From Actinomadura luteofluorescens (GTDB lineage: Bacteria > Actinomycetota > Actinomycetes > Streptosporangiales > Streptosporangiaceae): 64,000 nt of DNA. The DNA lies in NCBI RefSeq assembly GCF_013409365.1, contig NZ_JACCBA010000001.1, positions 8,432,001-8,496,000 on the forward strand. Reading direction: 5' to 3'. Position numbers and translations under genes: made by a program. The notes below the pieces were generated by a model. The model saw only the letters and a program-made list of their open reading frames with translations. It was not told the origin of the DNA and did not search any database. Position 1 is the stretch's first letter. Each line of letters starts with the position of its first letter. Shown piece after piece: positions 54,399 to 64,000 of this stretch.

Positions 54399-55463
54399 AT
54401 GGGATTGAGCTCGAGTATGAGGAACGCAGTGCCGGTAGCGATGTGCGGCGGGATGCTCGTGGTAGGGCTGGCCGCCCTTCCCGTGCAGGCCGCAGAGGCG
54501 GAGATTCCGCAGCGCATCGTGGTCGATCCGGTGGCGACGCAGAACTGGGACGCCGATGTCACGGTGACCGGGCAGGTGCAGCAGAACCGGGGTGCGGGCT
54601 GGGTGGCGGCGCCGGCAGGCCTGGTGGTGCATTTCGACGGCCCGGATGGGGAACTTCAGGAAACGGCGACGGTGCAGTCCGGCGGCCGGTTCCGTGCGAC
54701 CTTCTTCCCTGGGCCGGGCAACATCGTCGCGCGGGTGGCCGGCTATGGGCAGGTGACCGGGACATCGGCACGGGTGATCGGCTGGATCAGTCGGCTGTAC
54801 ATCGACAATGCGCTGGGAGATCGGGAGACCAACCCGGTCTACCCGATTCGCGGAAAGGCCTTCGAAGTCCGGCGGACGTTGAAGGCAGTGCGTGGCGAGC
54901 CGCTCTCCGCGCGAAAGGTGACGTTGTGGTGGGCGCCCAAGGGCATCTCCGGCTATCCGAAGACCGGCTGGAAGCAAGTCGGTTCCAGTACGACCGACGC
55001 CAAAGGCCGGGTGAAGATCAGGGCGACCGCGTGGACGGCCGGGTGGCTGCGCACGAGTTTCGCCGGTGACGCCACATACACCAAGGTCGAGTCGGGCTAT
55101 CCGTTCCGGGTCTATTACAAGACCGGTTTCGCAGGCTTCAACGCCTCCCCGGAGCCGGCGCGCAAAGGCCAGTACCTGACGCTCAAGGGCCGGTTGATGC
55201 GGTGGTCCTCCTCGGCTGGCTGGCAGCCGGTCAAAGGCAAGTGGGTAGGCGCGAAGTACCGCCTCAAGGGACAGACGACCCTGCGGACGCCGTCCTGCAC
55301 CAACGGCGGGGACGCGACCGACTCGGCCGGCTGGTTCCAGATGCGGTGCAAGACCCCAGCCGACGCCACCTGGATGGCCTACTACCTCAGCCCCTACGCC
55401 TCACCTGACACCGGCAAGACCGACCTTCCTACGCAGGCCACCGACTACGTGGACGTCCGGTAA
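54399..55463 (+). CDS. Secreted Ig-like protein of the RHS cluster
   Basis: 354 residues from ATG 54399 (MGLSSSMRNAVPVAMCGG) with GCAGGGA 6 bp upstream; ATG 54417 is the alternative. A clear signal peptide (AMCGGMLVVGLAALPVQAAEA) is followed by repeated beta-sandwich segments such as DADVTVTGQVQQNRGAGWVA, VTLWWAPKGISGYPKTGWKQ and YLTLKGRLMRWSSSAGWQPV, with strand pairs typical of bacterial Ig-like domains. It is in frame with the preceding LamG gene because of an upstream indel, but the internal signal peptide shows that it is a separate protein. Confidence 0.75.
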   Translation: MGLSSSMRNAVPVAMCGGMLVVGLAALPVQAAEAEIPQRIVVDPVATQNWDADVTVTGQVQQNRGAGWVAAPAGLVVHFDGPDGELQETATVQSGGRFRATFFPGPGNIVARVAGYGQVTGTSARVIGWISRLYIDNALGDRETNPVYPIRGKAFEVRRTLKAVRGEPLSARKVTLWWAPKGISGYPKTGWKQVGSSTTDAKGRVKIRATAWTAGWLRTSFAGDATYTKVESGYPFRVYYKTGFAGFNASPEPARKGQYLTLKGRLMRWSSSAGWQPVKGKWVGAKYRLKGQTTLRTPSCTNGGDATDSAGWFQMRCKTPADATWMAYYLSPYASPDTGKTDLPTQATDYVDVR

Positions 55464-55543
55464 CCGTCCGAGCCCCAGTGTGACCGCCCGGCCGGTGACC
55501 GTGCCGTGGCAACCGCGGTGCCTTCCAGAGAAATGAGGCGTCA

Positions 55544-58215
55544 GTGAAGGGTGTGTTGCGTGCGCTGAGCCGGGCGCATGGGCTGATCGCCGCGGTAGCG
55601 GTCGCTCTGGCACTGGCGCTGGTGGCCGGGGTGGCCGGTGAGGCGGCGGCCGCAGTGCGGCCCAAATTGTCAGACGACGGCGCCGCACGCCGCCCCGGCA
55701 CCCAGAAGACGCCACGCATCAAGGGCAAGGCGCTCAAAGCCCGGACGGGCAAACCCCCCGGCACGGCGGGAACACCGATTTCGGCCAAGGCGCCCGCACC
55801 AGTATGGCCGGTGCCGGGCGAGGGCACGGCGGACATGGCAGACCTTCGCGCCGGGACCAAAGGCAAGGACGGTCAAACGTCCGGAGCCTGGGTGCGGGCA
55901 GGCAAGTTGCCGGTGTGGGCAGCAGCACCCACGGCCCGCAAGGGGGAGCGGGCAACCGCCTCCGCTGTTCCGCCGCGAGTGCGGGTGCGGATGGCAGACC
56001 GCAAGACCGCGAAGGCCACGCGCGCAGAAACGGTCATGGCGGTGTCGGCCCCGCAGGCCGGGAACGTCAAAGTGGGATTGAGCTACGCCCAGTTCAAGAA
56101 CGCCCATGGAGGTGACTGGGCCTCCCGGCTGCGTTTGGTGAAGCTGCCAGCCTGCGCGCTCACGAGCCCAGAGCAGGCGCGGTGCCAGCAGCGCACGGTG
56201 CTGCCCACCGTCAACGACACCAAGACGGCGACGCTGTCGGCCGACGTGGCCGTGGCCGCCGAGCCCACGCAGGAGGCCGCGTCCACCGCGGGGACCACGA
56301 CGGTGCTCGCTGCGGAGGCGGGCGCTTCCGGACCGTCCGGCGACTGGGGCGCCACCAGCCTGTCCCCGGCGTCCAACTGGAGCGCGGGCAGCAATACCGG
56401 GGAGTTCTCCTGGAACTATCCGATGCGACTGCCGCCGGTTCCCGGCGAGCTGATGCCCGAGGTCACCATCGGTTACAGCTCGGGGGCCGTGGACGGCAAG
56501 ACCGCCGCCGACAACTCCCAGGCGTCCTGGATCGGTGACGGTTTCGACTACTGGCCGGGATACATCGAACGCAAGTACAAGCCGTGCATCGATGCCGGCC
56601 ACGCCTCCGGCGACCTGTGCTGGGGACGCCAGAACGCCGTCCTTTCCCTGAACGGCCGGTCCACCGAACTGCTGTACGACAGCGCCGCCCAGACCTGGCG
56701 CCCTCGCAACGATGACGGCTCCACCATCGAGCGGCTGACGGGTGCCACCAATGGCGACCACGATGGCGAGTACTGGAAGCTGACCGATCTGGACGGTGTG
56801 GAGTACTTCTTCGGGATCAATCGTCCTGACAACTGGACGAACGGCGAGAAGGAGACCAACTCGGCGTGGACCGTGCCGGTCTTCGGTGACAGCTCCGGCG
56901 AACCGTGCTACGACAGCGATTTCAAGGACGCATGGTGTCAGAAGGCCTGGCGATGGAATCTCGACCACGTCGTCGACCCGCACAACAACACCATCACCTA
57001 CTTCTACGGCAAAGAGACCAACAACTACACCCGCTACCAGCAGACGAGCGGTGGCACTAAATATGACTCCGGCGGCTATCTGAGCCGCATCGACTACGGC
57101 CAGCGCAAGGGCTCCACCTACGGCACCCCGGCCACCGGACGCGTCCGCTTCACGCTGTCCGACCGGACGGACCTGCCGGACGACCGCATCTGCGACGACG
57201 GCGACACCTGCGGATACGCCAAGACCTCGCCGACCTTCTTCAACCGCAAGCGCCTGACGAAGATCACCACCAAGCTCCGCGACAACCAGGTGGCCAGTAC
57301 CGAAGACCCCGGATACGCCACCGTCGACATCTGGGATCTGGGACAGACCTACCAGAACGGCGCGCTCTGGCTGCACACCATCGACCAGACCGGTCATAAC
57401 GGCGGCGAGACCAAGGCGCCCCGCATCACCCTGTTCGGTCAGCTCATGACCAACCGCGTGATCACCGGCCGCTCCGGCACCGGTGTCGACGCCCTCCCCG
57501 GATACGACAGGCCCCGCCTGGTCGGCGTCGACAATGGCACCGGTGCGACCACCAGCGTCGGCTATTCCGACCCTTATGCCGACCCGACTCCGGCCGGGGA
57601 CTGCGTCTATTCGGCCGGCAACATGCCCGATCCCAAGCACAACTCCAAACGGTGCTTTCCCGTGAAGTGGGAACAGCCAGACGGCAAGCTGATCAACGAC
57701 TGGTACCACAAGTACGTCGTCGACTACATCATCGAGGCCGACAACACCGGGCAGTCCAGGTCCCAGATCACCAGCTACGCCTATCTCGGCGACGCCGCGT
57801 GGCGGTACGCCGAGGACGACGGCATGACCAAGGACAAATGGCGCACCTGGTCGCAGTGGCGCGGCTACACCAAGCTTCGCACGGTCGTGGGAGACGGCCA
57901 GAACGGTGAACAGCAGTCCCGCACCGAGACCACCTACGCCCGCGGCATGGACGGCAACTATCAGGGCAAGGGCAACGCCCGGCAAAGCGTGACGATCACT
58001 GACTCCAAGAACCTGCTCGGCGGAATCAGCGACCTCGACCCACTCGCAGGCGCCGTCCTGGAGACCCGCACCTTCAACGGTGCCTTCACCGACGCCGCCG
58101 AGACCGACGCGAACGTGTCGCGGCCCAAATGGACCAAGACCCTCAGCCGCACTTTCCACGACACCAACTCCGACGACGACATCACCGTTGACGGTGGACG
58201 CGTCCAGCCGCAGTG
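55544..58215 (+). pseudogene. RHS polymorphic toxin, N-terminal part (IS-split)
   Basis: The 5' portion of a giant RHS gene, about 890 residues. GTG 55544 gives a signal peptide (LIAAVAVALALALVAGVAGE) and a basic Pro/Lys linker. The conserved SpvB/RHS N-terminal plug follows: FSWNYPMRLPPVPGELMPEV, TIGYSSGAVDGKTAADN, SWIGDGFDYWPGYIERKYK, YWKLTDLDGVEYFFGIN and WNLDHVVDPHNNTITYFYG. The frame runs to VQPQ and meets a stop formed inside the IS at 58216. Removing the IS and one target copy rejoins it in frame with 59135-63650 for a protein of about 2395 residues. Confidence 0.85.
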
Positions 58216-59129
58216 AGCCTTTTTCAGCGTGCTGCGGTCTCGCGGAGTTGCAGGGTGTGGATGGCCTTGGCGAGGCGTCCGGCGCGGTGGGGGCAGCAGC
58301 GCAGCTTCCGCAGGATTCGCCATGACTTGAGCTGGGCATTCGCGCGTTCGCCGGGGCCGCGGAGCTTGGCGTGTGCACGGTTGGCGTCCTTTTGCGGTTC
58401 GGGCTTGTCGCGTCCCTTGTAGGGCGTGAGGATGTGCGCGCCGGCGCCCTGGTAGGCCTTGTCGGCCAGCACCAGCAGCCCGGTGGCCGCCAGTGCCCGG
58501 ACGACGCCCCAGATCCGGGCCGCGGTCAGGTCGTGGACCGAGCCGCGCAGCGGTCCCGACACCCACAGCAAGGTCCCGTCCGGTGCGGCGATGACCTGGA
58601 GGTTCATGCCGTGGCGGCGGTGTTTTCCCGAGTAGTAGGGCCGGTCGGCGGCGACCCTGTCGATCGAGACCAACGTGCCGTCCAGCACCAGGTAAGGCAG
58701 CCCGGCTTTGACCGCTCTGGCCAGCGCCGCACCGAGTTTGGGCGCTCGGGCGGCGAGAAGGTCGACGGTCTCGTTGACGTAGCGCCACGCGGTGGCGGTG
58801 GAGACGCCGAATCCGGCGCCCAGCTCGGCGTAGGTCTCGCCCTTGCGCAGGTAGACCAAGGTCATCAGAGCCTGCATGCCCGGGGGCAGGCACCGGCCCC
58901 TGCTGCCGAGGGCCTGGCGGTGGCGGCGGACGACACCGGTGGCGTAGGCCAGGGTCCGGCGCGACAACGGCAGCGAAGCACGGTACAAAAGCATGTGAGG
59001 CCTCTGGTGGGGACGGGACGTTGTGAGAGACCAACCGTCCTACCAGGGGTTTCTTGACGTCCGGCACCGCCCACACCGTCCGCGATCATGCTGTGATCAG
59101 CGCACATCGAACTGCCGCTGAAAAAGGCT
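58216..59129. mobile_element. IS5-type element inside the RHS gene
   Basis: 914 bp with 14-bp perfect inverted repeats AGCCTTTTTCAGCG and a 5-bp duplication CAGTG (58211-58215 and 59130-59134). One transposase gene on the minus strand. A decayed relative lies at 7405-7690. Confidence 0.9.
58224..58994 (-). CDS. DDE transposase of the RHS-splitting element
   Basis: 256 residues, apparently intact. An HTH region (VYLRKGETYAELGAGFGVST, ATAWRYVNETVDL) is followed by a DDE_Tnp_4 core: first Asp in YLVLDGTLVSIDRV, second in LLVLADKAYQGAG and the acidic GERANAQLKSWRILRKLRCC. It closely matches the remnant at 7405-7690, so this family has moved through the region more than once. Confidence 0.9.
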   Translation of the reverse strand: MLLYRASLPLSRRTLAYATGVVRRHRQALGSRGRCLPPGMQALMTLVYLRKGETYAELGAGFGVSTATAWRYVNETVDLLAARAPKLGAALARAVKAGLPYLVLDGTLVSIDRVAADRPYYSGKHRRHGMNLQVIAAPDGTLLWVSGPLRGSVHDLTAARIWGVVRALAATGLLVLADKAYQGAGAHILTPYKGRDKPEPQKDANRAHAKLRGPGERANAQLKSWRILRKLRCCPHRAGRLAKAIHTLQLRETAAR

Positions 59130-59134
59130 CAGTG

Positions 59135-62100
59135 GACCCGGGGCCGTTCCCGCAAGGCCGACGGCACCGACTTCAACACCCAGACCACCTACGACTACGA
59201 CGGTCTCGGCCGCACAGTCGCCGTCGACAACGAAGGCGACATCACCACCTCCGCCGACGACACGTGTTCACGCACCGTCTTCCCCAGCGGCACCGCACCC
59301 GCCGGCGCGATCCAGTCCCTGCCGATCCGGTCCCTCTCCGTGGCGGTCGACTGCGACAACGACGCCAGCCACGAGCCCAACCTTGTCCCCGCCGACATGA
59401 TCTCCGATGCGAAGATCATTTATGACGGCAAGGGTTACGGCGCCTACCCAACGGTCGGCAACGCCACCAGCACGGAGAAGGCCACCGGCGTCTCGGGCGG
59501 CCGCTCCACCATGACGCCCGCCGGGACCGCCACCTACGACGGCTACGGCCGCGTCCTGCAGGCCACTCAGGTCGGAGACCCCGCCACCACAGGCGACGAC
59601 CGCATCACCAAATCGACGTACACCGACGCCGCCGAGGGCTGGCTGAAGTCGAGCACCCTGACCACGCCGCCCGTCAGCGTGGGCGGCGCCACGCCCGCGG
59701 GATTCACCACGACCATCGAGTACAACCCCGCCCGCGGCATGCCCACCAAGATCACCGACCCCAACGGGCGCGTCGGCGAGGGCCAGTACGACGGGCTGGG
59801 ACGCCTCATCCGGGCCTGGCTGCCCAACAACACCCGCAACAGCAACCCCGACCGGCCCTCGACCACCTACGCCTACGCCTTCCCCAGCGACGGCAACCCG
59901 GTCTCGGTCACCACCAGGACGCTCACCAAGACCAGCCCTGTCACCTACGAGACGTCCGTCGACCTGCTCGACGGCATGCTGCGCCCCCGCCAGTCGCAGA
60001 ACGAAGCGGCCGGCGGCGGACGGACGATCACCGACACCAAGTACGACAGCCGCGGCCTGGTCTACAAGACCAACGCCGCCTACGTACTGACCGGCAACCC
60101 GTCAGGCGTCCTGACCACCGCCGACGACAACCAGGTCCCCAGCCAGACACTCAGCACCTACGACGGCGCCGAACGAATCCTCACCACCACGCTCTACAGC
60201 TTCTCCACCAAGAAGTGGACGACCGCCAACCAGTACGACGGCGAGCGCACCACGGTCATCCCACCCTCAGGGGCGATGCCCTCGGCCACACTCACCGACG
60301 CTCTGGGCCGGACGGTGGAGACGCGCCAGTACAAGACCACCAACCTGGCCGGCCCCTACCTGGCGTCCACCGTCGCCTACGACGGTGCGGGACGTCCGGC
60401 CGAGTCCCGCGACGCCGCAGGCAACCTCTGGAAGACCACCTACGACGTCCAGGGCCGCCCGGTCACCGGCAGCAGCCCCGACAAGGGCACCTCGACCGTC
60501 ACCTACGACTTCTTCGACCAGGTCAGCACCGCCAAGGACGCCCGCGGCACCACACTCGGCTACAGCTACGACAACCTCGGCCGTCCACTGGAGGTCAAGA
60601 ACGGCACGACGCCGCTGACCTCCATGACCTACGACACCGTCCCGTACGCCAAGGGCCTGCCCGCCACCTCCACCCGTCATATAGGCAGCGACAAGTACGT
60701 CACTGCGATCACCGGCTATGACGGGCTGTACAACGCCAAGGGCACGACCGTCACGATTCCGGCGTCCGAAGGCGCACTCGTCGGGACCTACACCACTACG
60801 CAGTCCTACAACTTCAACGGCTCCCCGCTCACCACGTCCTATCCGGCGGTCGGAGGCAGCACAGGACTGCCCGCCGAAGACGTCACCACCGAGTACAACG
60901 ACGACGGTCTGCCCGAATGGACACACGGCCTGGCCACCTACGTCGCCGACACTGTCTACGACGGGCACGGTGACATCACCCAGTTGGCGATGGCATCGGT
61001 GTCGGACAAGTTCCTCTGGCAGACCTTCGACCGGGACCCGGCCACCAATCGCCTGACCCGCTCCACCGTCAAACGCCAGTCCTCGACCGCCACGTACGAC
61101 CTGGAAACCAAGTACGACTACACCGATGCCGGCTCGATCAGGTCGATCCTGACCAACGCCGCCGGCAAGGCGCCCGACCGGCAGTGCTTCATCTACGACT
61201 ACGCCCAGCGCCTCTCCGAGGCGTGGTCGACCACCAACTCCGACTGCAACGCCGCGCCGACCGCCACCACCATCGGTGGCCCGGCCCCGTACTGGACCAG
61301 CTATCAGTACGACGCCACCGGCAACTACGGCGACAAGGTCGGCAACCGCACCAAGGAAGTTCAGCACGCTTTCACCGGCGGACCCGCCGCCGACAAGACC
61401 CGCACCTACACCTATCCAGCGCCTCTCGGCGACGGAGGTGCCAACAGCCCCCACGCGCTGAAGTCGCTCACCGAATCCGACGGGACCACCGAGACCACCG
61501 ACCTGTTCACCTACGACAAGGTCGGCAACACCACTACCCGCCCCGGCCAGAAACTGGTCTGGGACGCTGAAGGCAACCTGTCCAAGGTCACCGATGAGGC
61601 CGGCAAGGAACTGGCCAGCTACATCTATGATGCCGCAGGCAACCGCCTGATCCGCAAGGACACCAACGGCAAGACCCTCTACCTGCCCAGCCAGGAAGTG
61701 AAGGTGTCTGCGAGCGGGACCGTCACCGCGGTCCGCTACTACAGCCACGCCGGCCAGAACGTCGCCTACCGGACGGGCACTTCCAGCTCCACAGTCCAGT
61801 TCGTCGTACCTGACTATCAGGGCAGCGCCGACACCACCGTCAACGCCGTCGACCAGGACAACTGGAGCGTCCGCCGGTTCGCCCCGTTCGGCAACGAGCG
61901 CAGCAGCCCTATCGGTCTGTGGCCCACACTGATGGACAAGGGCTACGTCGGCGGTACCAAGGACACCACCACCGGCCTGACCCATCTGGGTGCACGGGAG
62001 TACGACCCGGTCACCGGCCGCTTCCTCAGCGCCGACCCCGTCACCGGCGGCGGCGACCCCCTCACCGCCAACGGATACTCCTACGCGGGCAACAACCCGG

Positions 62101-63650
62101 TCGACTACGCCGACCCGAGCGGCCAGTATCGCGACGGCGGCTTCCGGCCAGGGCCCAGCAGCTACGGCAACGATGGACCCCGCGAACGCTGGGACAACGC
62201 CAACCAGCACCGCAACTCCTTCAGAAGAGGAGGAGGGGGCGGCGTCTATCTCGCGCCACCGCGCGCACCGAGCGGCGGCGGCTGCTGGGTCGGCTGCAAC
62301 GGCACGGCGAGTCCGAACCCGGTACCGGTCAAGAAGCCCTGCGGCTGGAGTTGCAAGGTCGGCAAGGTCGGCGGCTTCCTGAAGAAACACCAGGCCACCA
62401 TCGCCGGAATCGCAGCAGGCGGCCTATGCACCGCCATCAGCGGCGGCAGCGCAGTAGTCGGCTGCGCCGCCATCGGCGGATGGGTCTACGGCGTGGTCTC
62501 CTACCACCAGAACACCCCAACCGACCAACAAACCCTGCTAGGCGGCTTCAAAGCGGGCCTGACCGGCGCAGCGATAGACGCAGGCCTCGCGGTAAGCGGC
62601 CTGCTGGCGGCCAAGGCCGCGGCACCCGTCCTCCGAAGAGTCGCCCCGAAGATCGTCCAGAAGGTAGTTGGTAGGGCGAAGGGCGGCGCCCCAGGCCACG
62701 CCGGCAGCGCGGCGAAGACAGTACCGGCCGCCGCAAAGAAGGCCGGAAAAGCAGCAGCCGATGCTCCCGTCGCAGGCGGCGGAGGAGGGGGCTGTCTCCG
62801 GCGCAACAGCTTCGTAGCAGGAACTTCCGTCCTCATGGCCGACGGATCCGCCAAGCTGATCGACAAGGTTAAAGTTGGAGATAAGGTACTGGCCACCGAC
62901 CTGACCAGTGGCAGGAGGTCGGCGCAAACGGTGCAGGCGACGATTGCCGGTACCGGAATGAAGCGTTTGGTCCAGATCACTGTCGATACCGATGGAAACC
63001 GTGGCGATCAGACTGCGGAACTGATCGCCACCGACGGCCACCCTCTTTGGGTGCCCACCGCCGACAAATGGATCGATGCTGGCAAACTCCGGCCGGGAAT
63101 GTCACTCCGCACCCCTGCTGCCACACGCGCCCAGATTATCGCCGTCAAGCCTCATGTTGCATATCAACGAGTACATAATCTTACGGTCGAGATCGACCAT
63201 ACCTACTACGTTCTAGCTGGAAAGCTACCCCTCCTCGTCCACAACTGCGGCCCCGACAGTCCCATCGATCTCGGGGAACACGTACGTAATGACGTCCGCA
63301 ACAGCGCGCCAAATTCGAATCAAAGTGCCGCGGTGGCGCGCGATGGTTATACTGGCGAGACCGCGTATGGAGAGAGCGGTAGCGGGGTTCCGGAGAACGT
63401 CAATCATCTCCTGCTTCCACGTCTGCAGGAGGCTCTAGGGCTAGTGGGAACGCGTGAGGCTCCTGAGGCTGGTTGGGGACCTGGCGTGTGTGCGGAATTT
63501 CATGCGTGCAATGCCGTTTTGAATGAGAATCCGGGGACGCGTTTGGAGGACCTCGAATACTTCACGGTGAACAAAGTGGATCTTACTCCGAAGCCATCGT
63601 GTGGGTGGTGCCAGATGCTTCTGGCGGATGCGCGTGAGGCAACCAACTGA
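59135..63650 (+). pseudogene. RHS polymorphic toxin, C-terminal part with Hint and deaminase-like toxin
   Basis: About 1505 residues of YD/RHS repeats (YDYDGLGRTVAVDNEGD, YDAAGNRLIRKDTNGK) ending in the RHS core boundary GAREYDPVTGRFLSADPV. A hydrophobic helix pair near 62400-62500 precedes a Hint autoprotease (NSFVAGTSVLMADGSAKLID, TYYVLAGKLPLLVHN). The last 130 residues carry a deaminase-like toxin: GVCAEFHACNAVL (CAE) and PKPSCGWCQML (PxCxxC), resembling YwqJ-type deaminases. Cut off from its secretion-signal part by the IS, it has no start of its own that I can defend. Its stop overlaps the immunity gene. Confidence 0.82.
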
Positions 63651-64000
63651 TGGAGGATAAAGTCAGCGAAGAGCAGTTGAAAATGCTCCTGGGAGCGTCT
63701 GGCTGGTTTCTCGGCAGAAAAGTGGAGGTTGCTCCAGCCGTAGAGGCTTGGAATGAAATTGGATGCCCTCCTTCGAGGGCCGCCCTGGAATTTGTATCCG
63801 AGTTTGATGGGCTGTCCCTTCGGTATCCGCGTAGAATTGCGGCGCAGGGGTTTCATGATCTACTACTCAACGCAACGGCGGCTGCGCATGCAGTTCATAG
63901 GGACCGAGTGCGCGAGTACGAGCAGCGAACGGGGCTGTCGTTGTGTCCCGTAGGGATTGCGGCATCCAATCACTGGTTCTTGTTGATGTCCCCGTCAGGG
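63650..64000 (+). CDS. SUKH-3-like immunity protein (partial)
   Basis: ATG 63650 overlaps the toxin stop (TGATG) and the frame stays open to the window end, 117 residues. MEDKVSEEQLKMLLGASGWF, then AAQGFHDLLLNATAAA and LCPVGIAASNHWFLLMSPSG resemble SUKH-3 immunity proteins (SGWF..R at the start, P-I/V-G..  W-F-L-L-M..G near the end), which often follow YwqJ-like deaminase toxins. It should protect the producer from its own toxin. The last part lies beyond the window. GC is lower here than in the RHS core. Confidence 0.7.
   Translation, partial: MEDKVSEEQLKMLLGASGWFLGRKVEVAPAVEAWNEIGCPPSRAALEFVSEFDGLSLRYPRRIAAQGFHDLLLNATAAAHAVHRDRVREYEQRTGLSLCPVGIAASNHWFLLMSPSG

Noticed and set aside
55670..58378. 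A 900-residue open frame antisense to the RHS gene
   Set aside because: Shadow of the strongly coding plus strand: high-GC codon bias keeps the antisense frame open; its sequence is low-complexity Val/Gly/Asp with no domain.
60267..62390. A 707-residue open frame antisense to the RHS repeats
   Set aside because: Mirror of the YD repeats, with repetitive Gly/Val composition and no ribosome site.

Overview
The window is high-GC actinomycete DNA. It has long GC-rich reading frames, frequent GTG starts and 4-bp ATGA/GTGA gene overlaps, a secreted LamG/ricin/RHS gene cluster, an actinomycete-type integrative element, and IS3, IS5, IS1380 and ISL3 family insertion sequences. A Streptosporangiales-like host is plausible, but the sequence alone does not fix the genus. 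Most of the window reads as an accessory island built from defence systems, IS elements and decayed gene fragments.

Region 1 (1-13.7 kb): two IS3 copies, an unknown gene, and a decayed nuclease tail joined to a DUF1963-like gene. Then comes a complete four-gene type III CBASS operon (CD-NTase, HORMA, TRIP13-like ATPase, Cap4-like nuclease-SAVED effector; 3346-7297). It is followed by IS, WD40 and luciferase-like remnants, a lipoprotein, and a single-chain GmrSD-like DUF262/DUF1524 enzyme (9432-12275). Region 2 (13.7-22 kb) is a graveyard: a broken restriction-nuclease-like gene, two aminoglycoside phosphotransferase-like fragments around an IS1380 element, one intact unknown gene, DUF3800 and ISL3 fragments, and two IS5-type elements head to tail.

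Region 3 (22-35.5 kb): a membrane pentapeptide-repeat protein and a type III-D CRISPR effector module close to the III-Dv layout: Cas7 with insertion, a short Cas10, a Cas7-Cas5-Cas11-like Csx10, a Cas7-Cas7 fusion, Csx19 and a convergent Cas6. Divergent from it is a two-TM SAVED protein that I propose as its membrane effector. No Cas1, Cas2 or CRISPR array is visible. Region 4 (35.6-47.1 kb) is bounded by 48-bp direct repeats matching the 3' half of a tRNA-Val(CAC). It holds a tyrosine integrase, an IS-broken spdB-like gene, a truncated DUF3987 gene, an Xis-like protein, a GntR regulator with likely operators, a NUDIX protein and a lower-GC 1180-residue NACHT protein with an unusual IF2 N-terminal-like domain.

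Region 5 (47.6-64 kb): a small protein/sigma factor/HD-GYP-like operon. Next come a secreted LamG-ricin protein that now reads through into the following secreted protein after a frameshift, a giant RHS polymorphic toxin split by an IS5-type element with a 5-bp target duplication, and the start of a SUKH-3-like immunity gene. The RHS gene ends in Hint and deaminase-like domains. The island therefore stacks at least four defence or conflict systems, two of which (CBASS and III-D) use SAVED-domain proteins as likely readers of cyclic oligonucleotides.
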